A stretch of 64,000 nucleotides of DNA from Pseudomonas sp. BSw22131 (GTDB lineage: Bacteria; Pseudomonadota; Gammaproteobacteria; Pseudomonadales; Pseudomonadaceae), in the NCBI RefSeq assembly GCF_026810445.1, contig NZ_CP113949.1:2232001-2296000 (forward strand), given 5' to 3'. The notes beneath the pieces were generated by a model that was not told where the DNA came from, did no database searches, and was given only the letters and a program-made list of their open reading frames with translations. Both the position numbers and the translations under genes were made by a program. Positions 8,751 to 18,225 of this stretch are shown in pieces (within the stretch, counting starts at the first letter, position 1; the number at the start of each line of letters is the position of its first letter).

Positions 8751-9012
8751 CTAAGGCTCCTTTGAGTGGGGCTTTTGCCACATTGTCCACTGGCTGAGCG
8801 ATTCTGTGAATCGCAATGCTCACAGGCGTCGCTTTGTACCGGACTCCTTGCCGCGCTCAAAGCCGTCGAGCAGGTCGCGAATGCCGTCATATTGCCTGCA
8901 AACTCAGCGAAAGGCTGGGAAAGTTTTTTTCAGCGAGCGCCTTGGCGCGCAGGCATCGTTTGTTGCGTGGATGGCTGCTAGAATCGTCCGTCGTTTTTTC
9001 AAGGAGTCTGCC

Positions 9013-9921
9013 GTGATCACTTCCCGCCTGCGCACCCTGCGCGATCATATCCGTTGGGCCGTGAGCCGTTTTCACGGAGCAGACCTGTTCCATGGTCATG
9101 GCACCGACAACGCGTGGGACGAGGCACGGCAGTTGGTGCTGGGGGCTTTGCACCTGCCGTGGGAAATCGCCGACAGCTACCTCGATTGCAACCTGGAAGA
9201 AGACGAGCTGGTTCAGGTGCAACGCCTGATCAAGCGCCGGGTCGATGAACGTGTACCTACGGCCTACCTTATTGGAGAGGCCTGGTTTTGCGGGATGTCG
9301 TTCATCGTCGACGAGCGTGTGCTGATCCCGCGCTCGCCCATGGGTGAGTTGATTGAAAACCGTTTCGAGCCTTGGCTGGCGGCTGAACCTGCGCGGATTC
9401 TGGACCTGTGCACAGGCTCAGGTTGCATTGGCATTGCTTGCGCCGACGTGTTTCCGGAGGCCGAAGTGGTGCTGGCCGATCTGTCGTTCGAGGCGCTGGA
9501 AGTCGCCAATCAGAACATCGAGCGTCATGGAGTCGATGAGCGCGTCTACACCGTACAGGGCGACGGTTTCGACGGTTTGCCGGGCCAGCGTTTCGACCTG
9601 ATCGTGTCCAATCCGCCCTATGTCGATGCCGAAGATTTTGCCGACATGCCCGACGAATATCAGCACGAACCTGAGCTGGCGCTGGCGTGCGGCGATGACG
9701 GCCTGAATCTGGTGCGGCGCATGCTCGCTCAGGCAGCGGATCACTTGACCGTGAAGGGCTTGTTGATCATTGAGGTCGGCAACAGTCAGGTCCACGTCGA
9801 GGCCCTGTACCCGGAAGTCGACTTCGCCTGGCTAGAGTTCCAGCGCGGCGGACATGGCGTGTTCATGCTGACCGCTGAACAATGCCTACAGCATCAGGCA
9901 TTGTTCGCTTCACGGGTCTAG
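9013..9921 (+). CDS. prmB: 50S ribosomal protein L3 glutamine N5-methyltransferase
   Basis: A 302-residue class I SAM methyltransferase. The GTG start at 9013 is chosen because AAGGAG lies six bases upstream and the length fits PrmB; the frame itself is open from 8806. The SAM site is [13 protein letters not shown] (residues about 138-150), and the catalytic NPPYVD motif (about 198) binds the target Gln, as in PrmC/HemK. The N-terminal helical domain (about 1-85) matches PrmB. It methylates a Gln in ribosomal protein L3 during 50S assembly. It lies near aroC as in other pseudomonads. Confidence 0.95.
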   Translation: MITSRLRTLRDHIRWAVSRFHGADLFHGHGTDNAWDEARQLVLGALHLPWEIADSYLDCNLEEDELVQVQRLIKRRVDERVPTAYLIGEAWFCGMSFIVDERVLIPRSPMGELIENRFEPWLAAEPARILDLCTGSGCIGIACADVFPEAEVVLADLSFEALEVANQNIERHGVDERVYTVQGDGFDGLPGQRFDLIVSNPPYVDAEDFADMPDEYQHEPELALACGDDGLNLVRRMLAQAADHLTVKGLLIIEVGNSQVHVEALYPEVDFAWLEFQRGGHGVFMLTAEQCLQHQALFASRV

Positions 9922-10067
9922 CCTCGCTCCGACGCCCTTTATGCAGAAGCGTTTGCGGTGGTTGCTGCGCGAATATGGACCTGTTGGAGGCTTGCCCGCG
10001 AAGGGTTCTGCACGGCCCCACCGGTCAGTGCTGGCCAGAAAAAATCCTTGCGGGGTGTTGTCACCGT

Positions 10068-10868
10068 CTACCGATGCGTTGCAATCCAGATCAACAGCCC
10101 TGCCTGGAACACCGCAAAGGTCACCAGGCACGCGATGGTAAAGCGTAGGCCGCTGTCCTCACGGCGGTATTTGTTGACCTTTTCCTCATGCTTTTTGATC
10201 GTTACTTCTTGCTCGATAAGCTTCTGTTCTGCCTGCTGTAACATCTGCGCCGCTTCTAGAATCGCGACGACCTGCACTTTCTCGGCGTTCCAGCTGTTAT
10301 TGAGGTTGCCCACCTTCACATCCTTGACGCTGCCTTTTAGGTGTTGCGCATCCGCGTAAACCACCTCAAAGCCCTGGGTCTTGAGCACATGATCGCGGCG
10401 CAGGCGGGTGTCTTCCTGCAGCGCATCCTTGTTGGACAGGGCGGTGCCTTCCACTTTGTACTCCGCCCAGTGCTTCTGCGCCCACAAGATGCCTTGAGCC
10501 AGCATGAAGCGCCCCAGTCCACGATTCAGCGGCTCGATTTGCAGCCCCGATTCAGGCCCGACGCGCACGGTGCGCAGGGTGTGGTCGACCCATATGTCCA
10601 AGTGGTTTTGTTCTTTACGGGCGTTCTGTGCGGGCAGTTGATAGTTCATTCGCAACAGGCTGAATGCTTTGCTGTTGCGCTCTGCGTGACCAAATTGAGC
10701 GAAACGTAGCGGCCGCGCTCCAGTGGCGCGGTCGGTTGGCAGCGGCGCCATGCGCAGCATCAGAAAATGTTCGGCTTTTACGTCGTCCCACAGCACTGGG
10801 GCAGCAGGTTCGGCGTCGGTGGTGACGGGCGTCACGACCGGCTCGGCCAAAATGTTGTTGTCTGTCAT
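10068..10868 (-). CDS. hypothetical protein with C-terminal coiled coil and membrane anchor
   Basis: A 266-residue protein starting at MTDNNILAEP; AGGAT lies upstream of ATG 10868. Residues 1-35 are disordered and Pro/Thr-rich. Residues about 36-190 form a mixed globular region with no motif I recognise. Residues about 190-240 (AAQMLQQAEQKLIEQEV and onward) look like a coiled coil, and one transmembrane helix (about 243-262) ends the protein. This gives a tail-anchored cytoplasmic domain. It is convergent with prmB and lies upstream of the alpha/beta hydrolase gene's 3' end. Function unknown. Confidence 0.7.
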   Translation of the reverse strand: MTDNNILAEPVVTPVTTDAEPAAPVLWDDVKAEHFLMLRMAPLPTDRATGARPLRFAQFGHAERNSKAFSLLRMNYQLPAQNARKEQNHLDIWVDHTLRTVRVGPESGLQIEPLNRGLGRFMLAQGILWAQKHWAEYKVEGTALSNKDALQEDTRLRRDHVLKTQGFEVVYADAQHLKGSVKDVKVGNLNNSWNAEKVQVVAILEAAQMLQQAEQKLIEQEVTIKKHEEKVNKYRREDSGLRFTIACLVTFAVFQAGLLIWIATHR

Positions 10869-10984
10869 CACGGCGATCCTGTTTTCGACATTGCCCGGCA
10901 AGACAATGCCAGCAACTCGCTATCGGCCGTTCTACGTCAATCTGAAGTGCATGGCGCCATACATCCATCCACGCTTGAACCCGC

Positions 10985-11980
10985 TCAGGCAGCGGGTATC
11001 GAGTCGATGAATTTGAGAATTCGGTCCGATACTTCGCTGGCCAGTGGCAACTGGGGATCTTTGTACGAGGCCAGTTGACGCTTGATGTCGTTGGGCACGA
11101 TACGCAGCACGTGGTTCATGCCATCAATGATGGCGATGCTTGAGTCGGGTTTGGCCTGATGCAGCAGTTCGGCATCACCCACGCCAACCTGCATGTCGTT
11201 GCGCCCCTGAATGATGAGTGTCGGGACCGTCAGCTTGCCGAACGCGGCAGCAGGATTCTGTCGGAACAGCGAGATCAGATAGGGCTGCACGCTGGGGCGA
11301 AACACCACGTCCAGCGGCGGGGGCACGTTGTCATCGGTTTTGCCGGCCTTGATCTCTTCTATCAACTGTTCGCTGCGCGCCAGCAGAGGCGGCGGCAACT
11401 GGTACTGCAATTGTTCGCGAACCACCTGATCGACCGGCCGCCCGGTGCCTGCGACAGAAATCACCGCCGATGCGCCAGCCTGACCTGCGGCAAGGGCTGC
11501 GACCAGCGCGCCCTCGCTGTGCCCCAGCAGAATCAGTTGCCCAAGCCGAGGATCGGCTTTGAGCTTCTGGCCCCAGGCTTGGGCGTCGGCGACGTACTTT
11601 TCGATGCTCAGGTCGCGTTCATCCGGCGTTGCCGGTTTGCTCGCCGCAACGCCGCGCTTGTCGTAGCGCACGCTGGCAATGTTGTGTTTGGCGAGAATCA
11701 CGGCCAGGCGCTTGAGGCTGTCGTTGCGGCCGCCGTCCGGATTGTTGCCGTCGCGATCGGTGGGGCCGGAGCCCGCAATGATCAATACAACCGGCACCGG
11801 TGTGGTGGATTTGGGCAGTAACAACGTGCCGAACAACTCACCCGTGGCGGTCTCCAGGCTGATCGGGCGCTGAAGCACAACGGGGGTTGCGGCGTGTGCG
11901 ACGCTGGTCAGAACGGTCAGGGTCAAGGTGATTGCTCGCAGTGGCAAAAAAGCGCGGATCAGGCAAAGTCTACGTAACAT
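10985..11980 (-). CDS. secreted alpha/beta hydrolase
   Basis: A 331-residue protein starting at MLRRLCLIRAF, ATG 11980. The longer frame to 12121 would overlap aroC and lacks a better start. A signal peptide ends near SVAHA. The mature part has the oxyanion region IAGSGPTDRDG, the nucleophile elbow GHSEG (Ser near 157), an Asp in IQGRNDMQV and a His in GMNHV, completing a Ser-Asp-His triad. This class resembles periplasmic serine aminopeptidase/esterase-like hydrolases. It is divergent from aroC. Substrate unknown. Confidence 0.87.
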   Translation of the reverse strand: MLRRLCLIRAFLPLRAITLTLTVLTSVAHAATPVVLQRPISLETATGELFGTLLLPKSTTPVPVVLIIAGSGPTDRDGNNPDGGRNDSLKRLAVILAKHNIASVRYDKRGVAASKPATPDERDLSIEKYVADAQAWGQKLKADPRLGQLILLGHSEGALVAALAAGQAGASAVISVAGTGRPVDQVVREQLQYQLPPPLLARSEQLIEEIKAGKTDDNVPPPLDVVFRPSVQPYLISLFRQNPAAAFGKLTVPTLIIQGRNDMQVGVGDAELLHQAKPDSSIAIIDGMNHVLRIVPNDIKRQLASYKDPQLPLASEVSDRILKFIDSIPAA

Positions 11981-12110
11981 CGGAAAGCCACCATCTGATT
12001 CAGTGCCGATTGGACGCAGCCAATCCAATAAGGTTCGAGGATGAACTACACGAGCAGCCTGCGTATACTGGCGCGCTTGAGTTTTTGATCGATTTTTCGG
12101 AGCGTCACGC

Positions 12111-13202
12111 ATGTCCGGCAATACCTACGGCAAGCTGTTCACAGTCACCACCGCTGGCGAAAGCCATGGCGCGGCACTGGTCGCGATCGTTGATGGCTGT
12201 CCGCCGGGCCTGGCGCTGTCGATCGAGGACCTGCAACGTGATCTTGACCGCCGCAAACCCGGCACCAGTCGCCACACCACGCAACGTCAGGAAGCCGACG
12301 AAGTCGAGATACTTTCCGGTGTCTTCGAAGGCAAGACCACTGGCTGCTCCATTGGCCTGCTGATTCGCAATACCGACCAGAAGTCCAAGGATTACTCCGC
12401 GATTCAGGACCTGTTCCGCCCGGCCCACGCCGATTACACCTACCACCACAAATACGGCATGCGCGACTATCGTGGCGGCGGACGCAGTTCCGCGCGGGAA
12501 ACCGCCATGCGCGTGGCCGCGGGTGCCATCGCCAAAAAATACCTCGCCAGCCTCGGCATCACAGTGCGCGGCTACATGAGTCAGTTGGGTCCGATTGAAA
12601 TCCCTTTCAAGACCTGGGATTCGGTCGAGGACAACGCCTTTTTCAGCCCCGACCCGGACAAGGTGCCGGAACTCGAAGCCTATATGGACCAGTTGCGTCG
12701 CGATCAGGATTCGGTCGGGGCCAAAATTACCGTGGTGGCCGAAGGCGTGATGCCGGGTCTGGGCGAGCCGGTTTTTGATCGTCTGGACGCCGAGCTGGCT
12801 CACGCGATGATGAGCATCAATGCCGTCAAGGGTGTGGAGATCGGTGCTGGTTTCGCGTCGGTCGCTCAACGCGGCACTGAGCATCGCGATGAGCTGACGC
12901 CAGAGGGTTTCGTGACCAATAACGCGGGCGGCATTCTGGGTGGCATTTCATCCGGTCAGCCGATTGTCGTGCATCTTGCGCTCAAACCTACCTCCAGCAT
13001 CACCACGCCGGGCCGTTCCATCGACGTCAACGGTGCCCCGGTCGATGTCATCACCAAAGGCCGGCACGACCCGTGTGTCGGCATTCGTGCCACGCCGATT
13101 GCCGAAGCAATGATGGCCATCGTGTTGCTCGACCATCTGTTGCGCCACCGAGGGCAAAACGCGGATGTGCGCGTGAGCACGCCGGTTCTGGGTCAGCTGT
13201 AA
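12111..13202 (+). CDS. aroC: chorismate synthase
   Basis: A 363-residue enzyme that makes chorismate from 5-enolpyruvylshikimate-3-phosphate with reduced FMN, the last shikimate step. Signatures visible are [18 protein letters not shown] (residues 16-33), [14 protein letters not shown], the Arg-rich [19 protein letters not shown] and the C-terminal [22 protein letters not shown] precedes the ATG. The MFS gene begins 37 bp downstream, so they are probably co-transcribed, an arrangement kept in P. aeruginosa. Confidence 0.98.
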   Translation: MSGNTYGKLFTVTTAGESHGAALVAIVDGCPPGLALSIEDLQRDLDRRKPGTSRHTTQRQEADEVEILSGVFEGKTTGCSIGLLIRNTDQKSKDYSAIQDLFRPAHADYTYHHKYGMRDYRGGGRSSARETAMRVAAGAIAKKYLASLGITVRGYMSQLGPIEIPFKTWDSVEDNAFFSPDPDKVPELEAYMDQLRRDQDSVGAKITVVAEGVMPGLGEPVFDRLDAELAHAMMSINAVKGVEIGAGFASVAQRGTEHRDELTPEGFVTNNAGGILGGISSGQPIVVHLALKPTSSITTPGRSIDVNGAPVDVITKGRHDPCVGIRATPIAEAMMAIVLLDHLLRHRGQNADVRVSTPVLGQL

Positions 13203-13239
13203 TGCCCAAACCGGATAACGCTGCCGAGGCGTCCTGACC

Positions 13240-14388
13240 TTGGCAGCGCTTCCGTACTGGCGACTGTCCAGCTTCTATCTGTTCTATTTCGCCTTGCTTG
13301 GCTCGACGGCGCCATTTCTGGCGCTGTACTTCGATCACCTTGGGTTTTCCAGCGCTCGTATCGGCGAACTGGTGGCGATCCCGATGCTGATGCGTTGCGT
13401 GGCGCCCAACATCTGGGGCTGGCTGGGTGACTACACAGGGCAACGGCTGGCCATCGTGCGCTTTGGGGCGGTCTGCACGCTTGCCACGTTTTCGCTGATC
13501 CTGTTTGACAAAAGCTACGCCTGGCTGGCGATGGTCATGGCGCTGCATGCGTTCTTCTGGCATGCCGTGCTGCCCCAATTCGAAGTCATCACCCTGGCTC
13601 ACTTGCAGGGCCAGACGTCCCGCTACAGCCAGATTCGTTTATGGGGCTCGATTGGATTCATCCTGACGGTGGTTGCGCTGGGTCGATTGTTCGAGTGGTT
13701 CAGCCTCGACGCCTACCCGCAGGCGCTGCTGGTTATCATGCTGGGGATTGTCGCCAGCAGTTGGTGGGTGCCGAATGCTCAGCCCGTCGCTTCGAGCCTG
13801 CGCACTCAGGCGGGTGGTTTTCTAAAGCAGCTCACACGTCCTGGCGTGCTGGCCTTTTATGCCAGCGTCGGCCTCATGCAACTGAGCCATGGGCCTTACT
13901 ACACATTCCTGACCCTGCACCTTGAGCAACTGGGCTACAGTCGTGGCTTGATCGGCATGCTGTGGGCCGTCGGCGTGGTTGCAGAAGTGCTGATGTTCAT
14001 GGCGATGAGTCGTCTATTGCAGCGCTTTTCGGTCAAGCAGATGCTCATGGCGAGCTTTATCCTCGCCGCGTTGCGCTGGATATTGACGGGTAACTTTGCC
14101 GACCAACTGGCGCTGCTGATTTTCGCTCAGGTGCTGCATGCCGCCACCTTTGGCAGCTTTCACGCGGCGGCCATCCATTTCGTGCAACGTAGCTTCGGGC
14201 CGCAGCAGCAAGGGCAGGGCCAGGCACTTTATGCGGCACTGGCAGGAACTGGCGGTGCCATGGGCGCCTTGTACTCAGGTTACAGCTGGAACACGCTAGG
14301 TGCCGGATGGACCTTCAGCATCGCCAGCGTCGCGGCGCTGGCAGCCGCCATCGTGTGTGCCACACGCATGAAAGCGGAACGCGTATGA
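13240..14388 (+). CDS. MFS transporter (MFS_1-like, 3-phenylpropionate-transporter type)
   Basis: A 382-residue protein with about 12 helices, opening with PYWRLSSFYLFYFALLG, typical of the MFS_1-like family. TTG 13240 is the likely start; GAGG lies about ten bases before it and an in-frame stop lies 24 bases upstream. It follows aroC and precedes the acireductone dioxygenase gene, as in P. aeruginosa PA1681-PA1684 (from memory). The substrate is unknown. Confidence 0.88.
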   Translation: MAALPYWRLSSFYLFYFALLGSTAPFLALYFDHLGFSSARIGELVAIPMLMRCVAPNIWGWLGDYTGQRLAIVRFGAVCTLATFSLILFDKSYAWLAMVMALHAFFWHAVLPQFEVITLAHLQGQTSRYSQIRLWGSIGFILTVVALGRLFEWFSLDAYPQALLVIMLGIVASSWWVPNAQPVASSLRTQAGGFLKQLTRPGVLAFYASVGLMQLSHGPYYTFLTLHLEQLGYSRGLIGMLWAVGVVAEVLMFMAMSRLLQRFSVKQMLMASFILAALRWILTGNFADQLALLIFAQVLHAATFGSFHAAAIHFVQRSFGPQQQGQGQALYAALAGTGGAMGALYSGYSWNTLGAGWTFSIASVAALAAAIVCATRMKAERV

Positions 14389-14479
14389 GCCAAGTGGAAA
14401 TCGCTTGAAAAAAAGCCTGAGCGACTTTGCCTGACGGGCTACAAAGCCTGAGGCCATGACCGAACCGAGGAGTACCGTA

Positions 14480-15025
14480 ATGAGCACGCTGTCTGTTTAC
14501 CACGTGTCATCACCTGATTTGCCAAACAAGGTGTTGACCCATTTTGAAGACATCGCCTCGACGCTTGCGGAGCAGGGCGTGACTTTTGAACGCTGGCAGG
14601 CCCCCACGCCGATCACTCCCCGTGCCAGTCAGGAGGAAGTGATCAACGCCTATCGCGCTCAAATTGACACCCTGAGCACGGAGCGAGGCTATGGCACCGT
14701 TGATGTCATGAGTCTGAGCAGCGATCACCCGCAAAAAGCCGAGTACCAGGCCAGGTTTCTTGAAGAACATCAGCACGCCGGAGATGAAATGCGATTTTTC
14801 GTCGCCGGACGTGGGCTTTTTACCCTTCATATTGGTGATCTGGTCTTCGCCGTCTTGTGCGAAAAGAACGACCTGGTTTCCGTCCCCGCCGGCACCCGCC
14901 AATGGATCGACATGGGCGAGAACCCCCACCTTGTTGCCATCAGGCTGTTCAACCACCCTGAAGGCTCGGTTGCGACGTTTACCGGTGAAAACACTGCGGG
15001 TGGATTCCCGAGCCTTGATGATTGA
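14480..15025 (+). CDS. mtnD: acireductone dioxygenase family protein with an altered metal site
   Basis: A 181-residue cupin of the acireductone dioxygenase (ARD) family, which oxidises acireductone in the methionine salvage pathway using Fe or Ni. GAGGAG precedes ATG 14480, so the frame's earlier ATG at 14456 is not used. Three ligands are present in EEHQHAGDE (His97, His99, Glu103). The fourth, His140 in the Klebsiella enzyme (AGTxHWFDMG), is Gln141 here (AGTRQWIDMG, codon CAA). No mtnC or other salvage gene lies next to it. It may be a weak, altered or inactive ARD. Confidence 0.88.
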   Translation: MSTLSVYHVSSPDLPNKVLTHFEDIASTLAEQGVTFERWQAPTPITPRASQEEVINAYRAQIDTLSTERGYGTVDVMSLSSDHPQKAEYQARFLEEHQHAGDEMRFFVAGRGLFTLHIGDLVFAVLCEKNDLVSVPAGTRQWIDMGENPHLVAIRLFNHPEGSVATFTGENTAGGFPSLDD

Positions 15026-15086
15026 AGTAAACACTTCTGCCGAGACGTGCATTAGCTGAAACCGGTACGTGCGTACCAATAAAGAG

Positions 15087-15115
15087 CGGTCAACTCCACG
15101 AAGTTGGCCGTTTTT
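15087..15115 (+). terminator. Rho-independent terminator
   Basis: CGGTCAACT pairs with AGTTGGCCG (one G:U), followed by TTTTT. It ends the aroC-MFS-mtnD transcript. Confidence 0.8.
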
Positions 15116-15387
15116 GTTGGGGATTTAGTAAAGATGTAAGCAAGTTTTTGCAGTCTTGTGGGAAGTTGCTTGTTTATAGGTCAGCGATGCCTGTTTGTTT
15201 TCGGCTCCATGTTTAAGCCCTTTTACTGTGTAACCCTGCGTCCGTCAGATCCCCGAAGCCTCCGCGATACCGCTGCCAATGCGCTGCACCCGCTGCGCAT
15301 CAGCACTGTTATCCGTATCGAGCTGCGCTCATCAGAAAACGACATGCCAACAGGGACGACAATCATCAGGGGTTTAGAGGAGGAGAA
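15116..15387. other. leader region of the LuxR gene
   Basis: No convincing gene is seen between the mtnD terminator and the LuxR start. The first 70 bp are AT-rich and probably hold the promoter. A 77-codon open frame at 15158-15391 is judged spurious. No lux box was recognised by eye. Confidence 0.5.
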
Positions 15388-16104
15388 ATGAAAAACACGC
15401 AAACGGGCATGCTCGACCCGCTGATCAAACAGATGGTCACCAGCATTACTCACCAAAACGGCGAGGCCGCCATCGCCAACGCGCTGGATTGGCTAAGGGC
15501 TGAATGCAGCTGCAAGCGCGCGATGCTCTACCAATATCGGGGTGGTGCTTTGCTTAACTGCATCACTTCCAATGTCGACGGTTACTGGAAAGAGCTTTAC
15601 TGCCAGGGGCGGCTAATGATCGAGGACCCGGTGGTGCGTTACTACCGACAATCGATGGGTTTTCTCGACTGGAACCAGGCATTCGACACGTATCCTCCGT
15701 CGTCCGCCTACATGGCAGCCGTGGAGGACTGCGATCTGTTGCCGGGCTTTTCTTACGGCTATTCCAGCGAAAGTCGCGCCAGCAATGGGGTGGTGACGAT
15801 CTGCTCGCTCAATGCCCTGGAGCGGCCGTTGACCCATGCCGACCGCTACTTGCTGGCCAGCCTGGTGCCTATGCTGCACGTCGCCGGGAATGGCAGGCCT
15901 ATGCAAAATCGCTCGTTAAGCGACAAAGAGGTCGAGATTCTGAAATGGGCCAGACAAGGCAAGACAGCGTGGGAAATCGGGCTGATCAAGGAGGTGACGG
16001 AGGCAACGGTCAAGCATCACTTCAAGAGCATCTACGCCAAGCTGGGCGTCTCGAATCGTGCGCAGGCGGTGGGCGAGGCTCTGTGTCGCGGGATCATCCA
16101 GTAG
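15388..16104 (+). CDS. LuxR family regulator with autoinducer-binding domain (solo)
   Basis: A 238-residue protein with AGGAGGAG before the ATG. Residues about 20-160 match the acyl-homoserine-lactone binding domain. The six usual pocket positions are visible: Trp and Tyr in YWKELY, Asp-Pro in IEDPVV, Trp in GFLDW and Gly in PGFSYG. Residues about 172-235 are the LuxR helix-turn-helix (LSDKEVEILKWARQGKTAWEI, then TVKHHFKSIYAKLGVSNR). No luxI-type synthase lies in the window, so it is a solo or paired elsewhere. Confidence 0.92.
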   Translation: MKNTQTGMLDPLIKQMVTSITHQNGEAAIANALDWLRAECSCKRAMLYQYRGGALLNCITSNVDGYWKELYCQGRLMIEDPVVRYYRQSMGFLDWNQAFDTYPPSSAYMAAVEDCDLLPGFSYGYSSESRASNGVVTICSLNALERPLTHADRYLLASLVPMLHVAGNGRPMQNRSLSDKEVEILKWARQGKTAWEIGLIKEVTEATVKHHFKSIYAKLGVSNRAQAVGEALCRGIIQ

Positions 16105-16172
16105 CGCTCAAGGGTGTTCGATGCTGATGCGCACGCAGAGTGTGAGGCCATGAGCGTTAGGCGCATCAAGGC

Positions 16173-16206
16173 AAAAAAACCGCGGGAGCCGTGAGGCTGC
16201 CGCGGT
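16173..16206 (-). terminator. Rho-independent terminator of the DUF3509 gene
   Basis: ACCGCGG..AGCC pairs with GGCT..CCGCGGT around GTGA. The run of A on the left gives a U tract only for minus-strand transcripts, so it serves the DUF3509 gene rather than LuxR. Confidence 0.8.
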
Positions 16207-16304
16207 ACCAAAGAAGGTCATAAAAGGGATGCAAGGTACGTTATCGCTGATGACAGCAGCCGCTGTAGGCAGAGACGCTGTTACCAGAAAGAGTCGTTGA
16301 TCAA

Positions 16305-16583
16305 TTAACGGGTGTGGTAAGTCGGCAGATCAAACCGGTGCTGGCTTTGCAGCATCGAAATGGCTGGCAATTCGCTAGCCTGTGCGGCGAGATCGCGGCG
16401 GATTGCGCTAATAACCCATTCCAGTTGAACGGGTGTGTGCAACTGAGCGTAGGAAACCGAGCGACGAACTTGCTTGCCTTCGCTGTTGCGCAGCGACAGC
16501 AGCACGCCACCGTCTGGACGCAGTTGGGTGGTGACTTCGAATTCGGAAAATACGGATGAGAATTTTTCTTGGATGAAAGTCAT
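16305..16583 (-). CDS. DUF3509 domain-containing protein
   Basis: A 92-residue protein. The pattern FEVTTQLRPDGGVLLSLRN followed by RRSVSYAQL and a C-terminal helix is that of DUF3509, a small family found mainly in Pseudomonas with no known biochemical role. GGAG lies ten bases before the ATG. It has its own terminator, and an AT-rich promoter region lies upstream. It appears monocistronic. Confidence 0.85.
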   Translation of the reverse strand: MTFIQEKFSSVFSEFEVTTQLRPDGGVLLSLRNSEGKQVRRSVSYAQLHTPVQLEWVISAIRRDLAAQASELPAISMLQSQHRFDLPTYHTR

Positions 16584-16993
16584 GTCTAGCGGCTCCGTTG
16601 CTCAATGATTACAAGCGTTGGTAGTACTAGTGCAGTGACTGTGCCAGCATTTGTTTTTTTATTTATCCCTTTATAAACAAAGAGTTATATAAAGTCTGTT
16701 TTTTGTCTTTCCGTGCAATTTGCATGAATAGCCGTTAGGTGTCCTGCATTTTGCCGGACGAGGGGAACTTAAACAGGAATGCGAATCAACGGATTGCAGA
16801 GGGGTGCCGCAACCTAAGACCGCGATCAGCGGGTTTTATTTCATCTAGCTGTACGAAAATCCCGTGACATCGACCTTCATCAGGATAGGCGGCCTTTCTA
16901 TCGAAACTAACTGGAAACTAGATCGCGGCCACCAAGGTCTCAGGTTTTCGACAGTATCGATAAATGCGCCGCCGAGCGCCCAAGGAGCACTGA
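16584..16993. other. 410-bp divergent intergenic region
   Basis: The region separates the divergent DUF3509 and ankyrin genes. About 16640-16720 is strongly AT-rich (T runs and ATATAAAG) and is probably the DUF3509 promoter area. I see no open frame, repeat or RNA fold that I can name. Confidence 0.5.
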
Positions 16994-17530
16994 ATGTCCG
17001 AAGACTCTAAACCTGGAGGTTCTGCCACCCGCATGACCGATGACGAAGCGCTGGAGTTTGCCGAACAGGTTTTTGATCGCGCCCGAGCCGGTGATGCCGT
17101 CATGCTTGACAGACTGCTGGAAAACGGCCTGACCCCTAACCTGCGGAATCACAAGGGCGACACGCTGCTGATGCTCGCCAGCTATCACGGTCATAAAGAC
17201 GCGGTCAGCGTGCTGCTCAAGCACAAGGCAGACCCTGAGTTGCGTAACGATAACGGTCAGAGCCCGATTGCAGGCGCAGCGTTCAAGGGCGATCTGGAAG
17301 TGGTACGGCTGCTGGTCGAGAGCGGGGCTGAGGTCGAAGGCGCGTCTGCTGACGGTCGTACTGCATTGATGATGGCGGCAATGTTCAACCGTACGGCCAT
17401 CGTCGATTACCTGATCTCCAAAGGTGCTAATCCGCACGTCAAGGACGCCAAGGGCGTGACGCCGCTGATGGCCGCGCAAACCATGGGCGCCACTGAAACA
17501 GCCGAGCAACTCACCCGTATCGGCGTGTGA
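16994..17530 (+). CDS. ankyrin repeat protein
   Basis: A 178-residue protein with four to five ankyrin repeats from about residue 35 to the end. Repeat cores include GDTLLMLASYHGH, GQSPIAGAAFKGD, GRTALMMAAMFNR and GVTPLMAAQTMG. There is no signal peptide, so a cytoplasmic adaptor is expected. Small ankyrin proteins in Pseudomonas are sometimes tied to catalase or stress functions, but no such neighbour is present. A strong terminator follows directly. Confidence 0.9.
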   Translation: MSEDSKPGGSATRMTDDEALEFAEQVFDRARAGDAVMLDRLLENGLTPNLRNHKGDTLLMLASYHGHKDAVSVLLKHKADPELRNDNGQSPIAGAAFKGDLEVVRLLVESGAEVEGASADGRTALMMAAMFNRTAIVDYLISKGANPHVKDAKGVTPLMAAQTMGATETAEQLTRIGV

Positions 17531-17538
17531 AGCCATAG

Positions 17539-17579
17539 AGGCGCGCAGGATTTACCGTTATCCTGCGCGCCTGTTTTTT
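17539..17579 (+). terminator. Rho-independent terminator
   Basis: A perfect 13-bp stem (AGGCGCGCAGGAT with ATCCTGCGCGCCT) with an 8-nt loop is followed by TGTTTTTT. One of the strongest terminators in the window. Confidence 0.9.
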
Positions 17580-17594
17580 GCCCGGATCATCGCC

Positions 17595-18122
17595 ATGAAA
17601 GCTCAGCTCATCGAATTCATCAGCAAAATCAGCTCCGGCTGCATGAGCGATGAGGAAATCGGCCTCATTGCCGACGAAGCCGCGCAGGCTTACGCCGAGC
17701 CTCAATCATTTCTCGATGCCAATCCCGATATCAATTACGACGACACTTTCCCGATCCCGCTGGGCGAGTGGGTGGTGATTGGCAGCCTGCCCGAGACGGT
17801 GCTGTTTCAGGCCGATACGCACGAGCAGCTTCTGGCGCAGATCATCGCTTCGTTCGGCCCAGGTGTGGCATTCAATATCAAGCCTAAACAGTTGGCCAAA
17901 ACCGATCCTCTTACCGCCATGAAACGGATTCAGATCCAGTTGAGCAGCATGAACAAGGAGCAGGGCGGCTATGTGCTCATGAATATCAGCCAGCCTCTGG
18001 ATGACGAACTGCAGACCGTCCTTGTTTACGGTTGCGATCAAGCGCGCGTGGTCGAGCTGGGCGCGATGATCGGGGTCGCGATTGAGCCTGCGTTGCAAGT
18101 GAGTGAACGCGCTCAGTCTTGA
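17595..18122 (+). CDS. conserved hypothetical protein
   Basis: A 175-residue protein without signal peptide or membrane segment. The N-terminal 35 residues are helical (LIEFISKISSGCMSDEEIG), and the middle carries strands around WVVIGSLPETVLFQADT. I recognise no family. The start at 17595 lies only 16 bp after the ankyrin terminator and has no good Shine-Dalgarno, so expression must come from read-through or an unseen promoter. Confidence 0.7.
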   Translation: MKAQLIEFISKISSGCMSDEEIGLIADEAAQAYAEPQSFLDANPDINYDDTFPIPLGEWVVIGSLPETVLFQADTHEQLLAQIIASFGPGVAFNIKPKQLAKTDPLTAMKRIQIQLSSMNKEQGGYVLMNISQPLDDELQTVLVYGCDQARVVELGAMIGVAIEPALQVSERAQS

Positions 18123-18225
18123 AGTGGTTGGGCGGCGAATGTTTCGAAATATGCACGCCGACCAACGGAACCCTTGTGAGGCGCTGCTTTCCTAACCAGG
18201 GCAAGCCTCATTTAGGAGCAACACC

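Noticed and set aside
15158..15391. 77-codon plus-strand frame ending in an ATGA overlap with the LuxR start
   Set aside because: It starts with GTG-like context without a ribosome site, crosses the promoter region and has no protein-like pattern; the overlap is probably chance.
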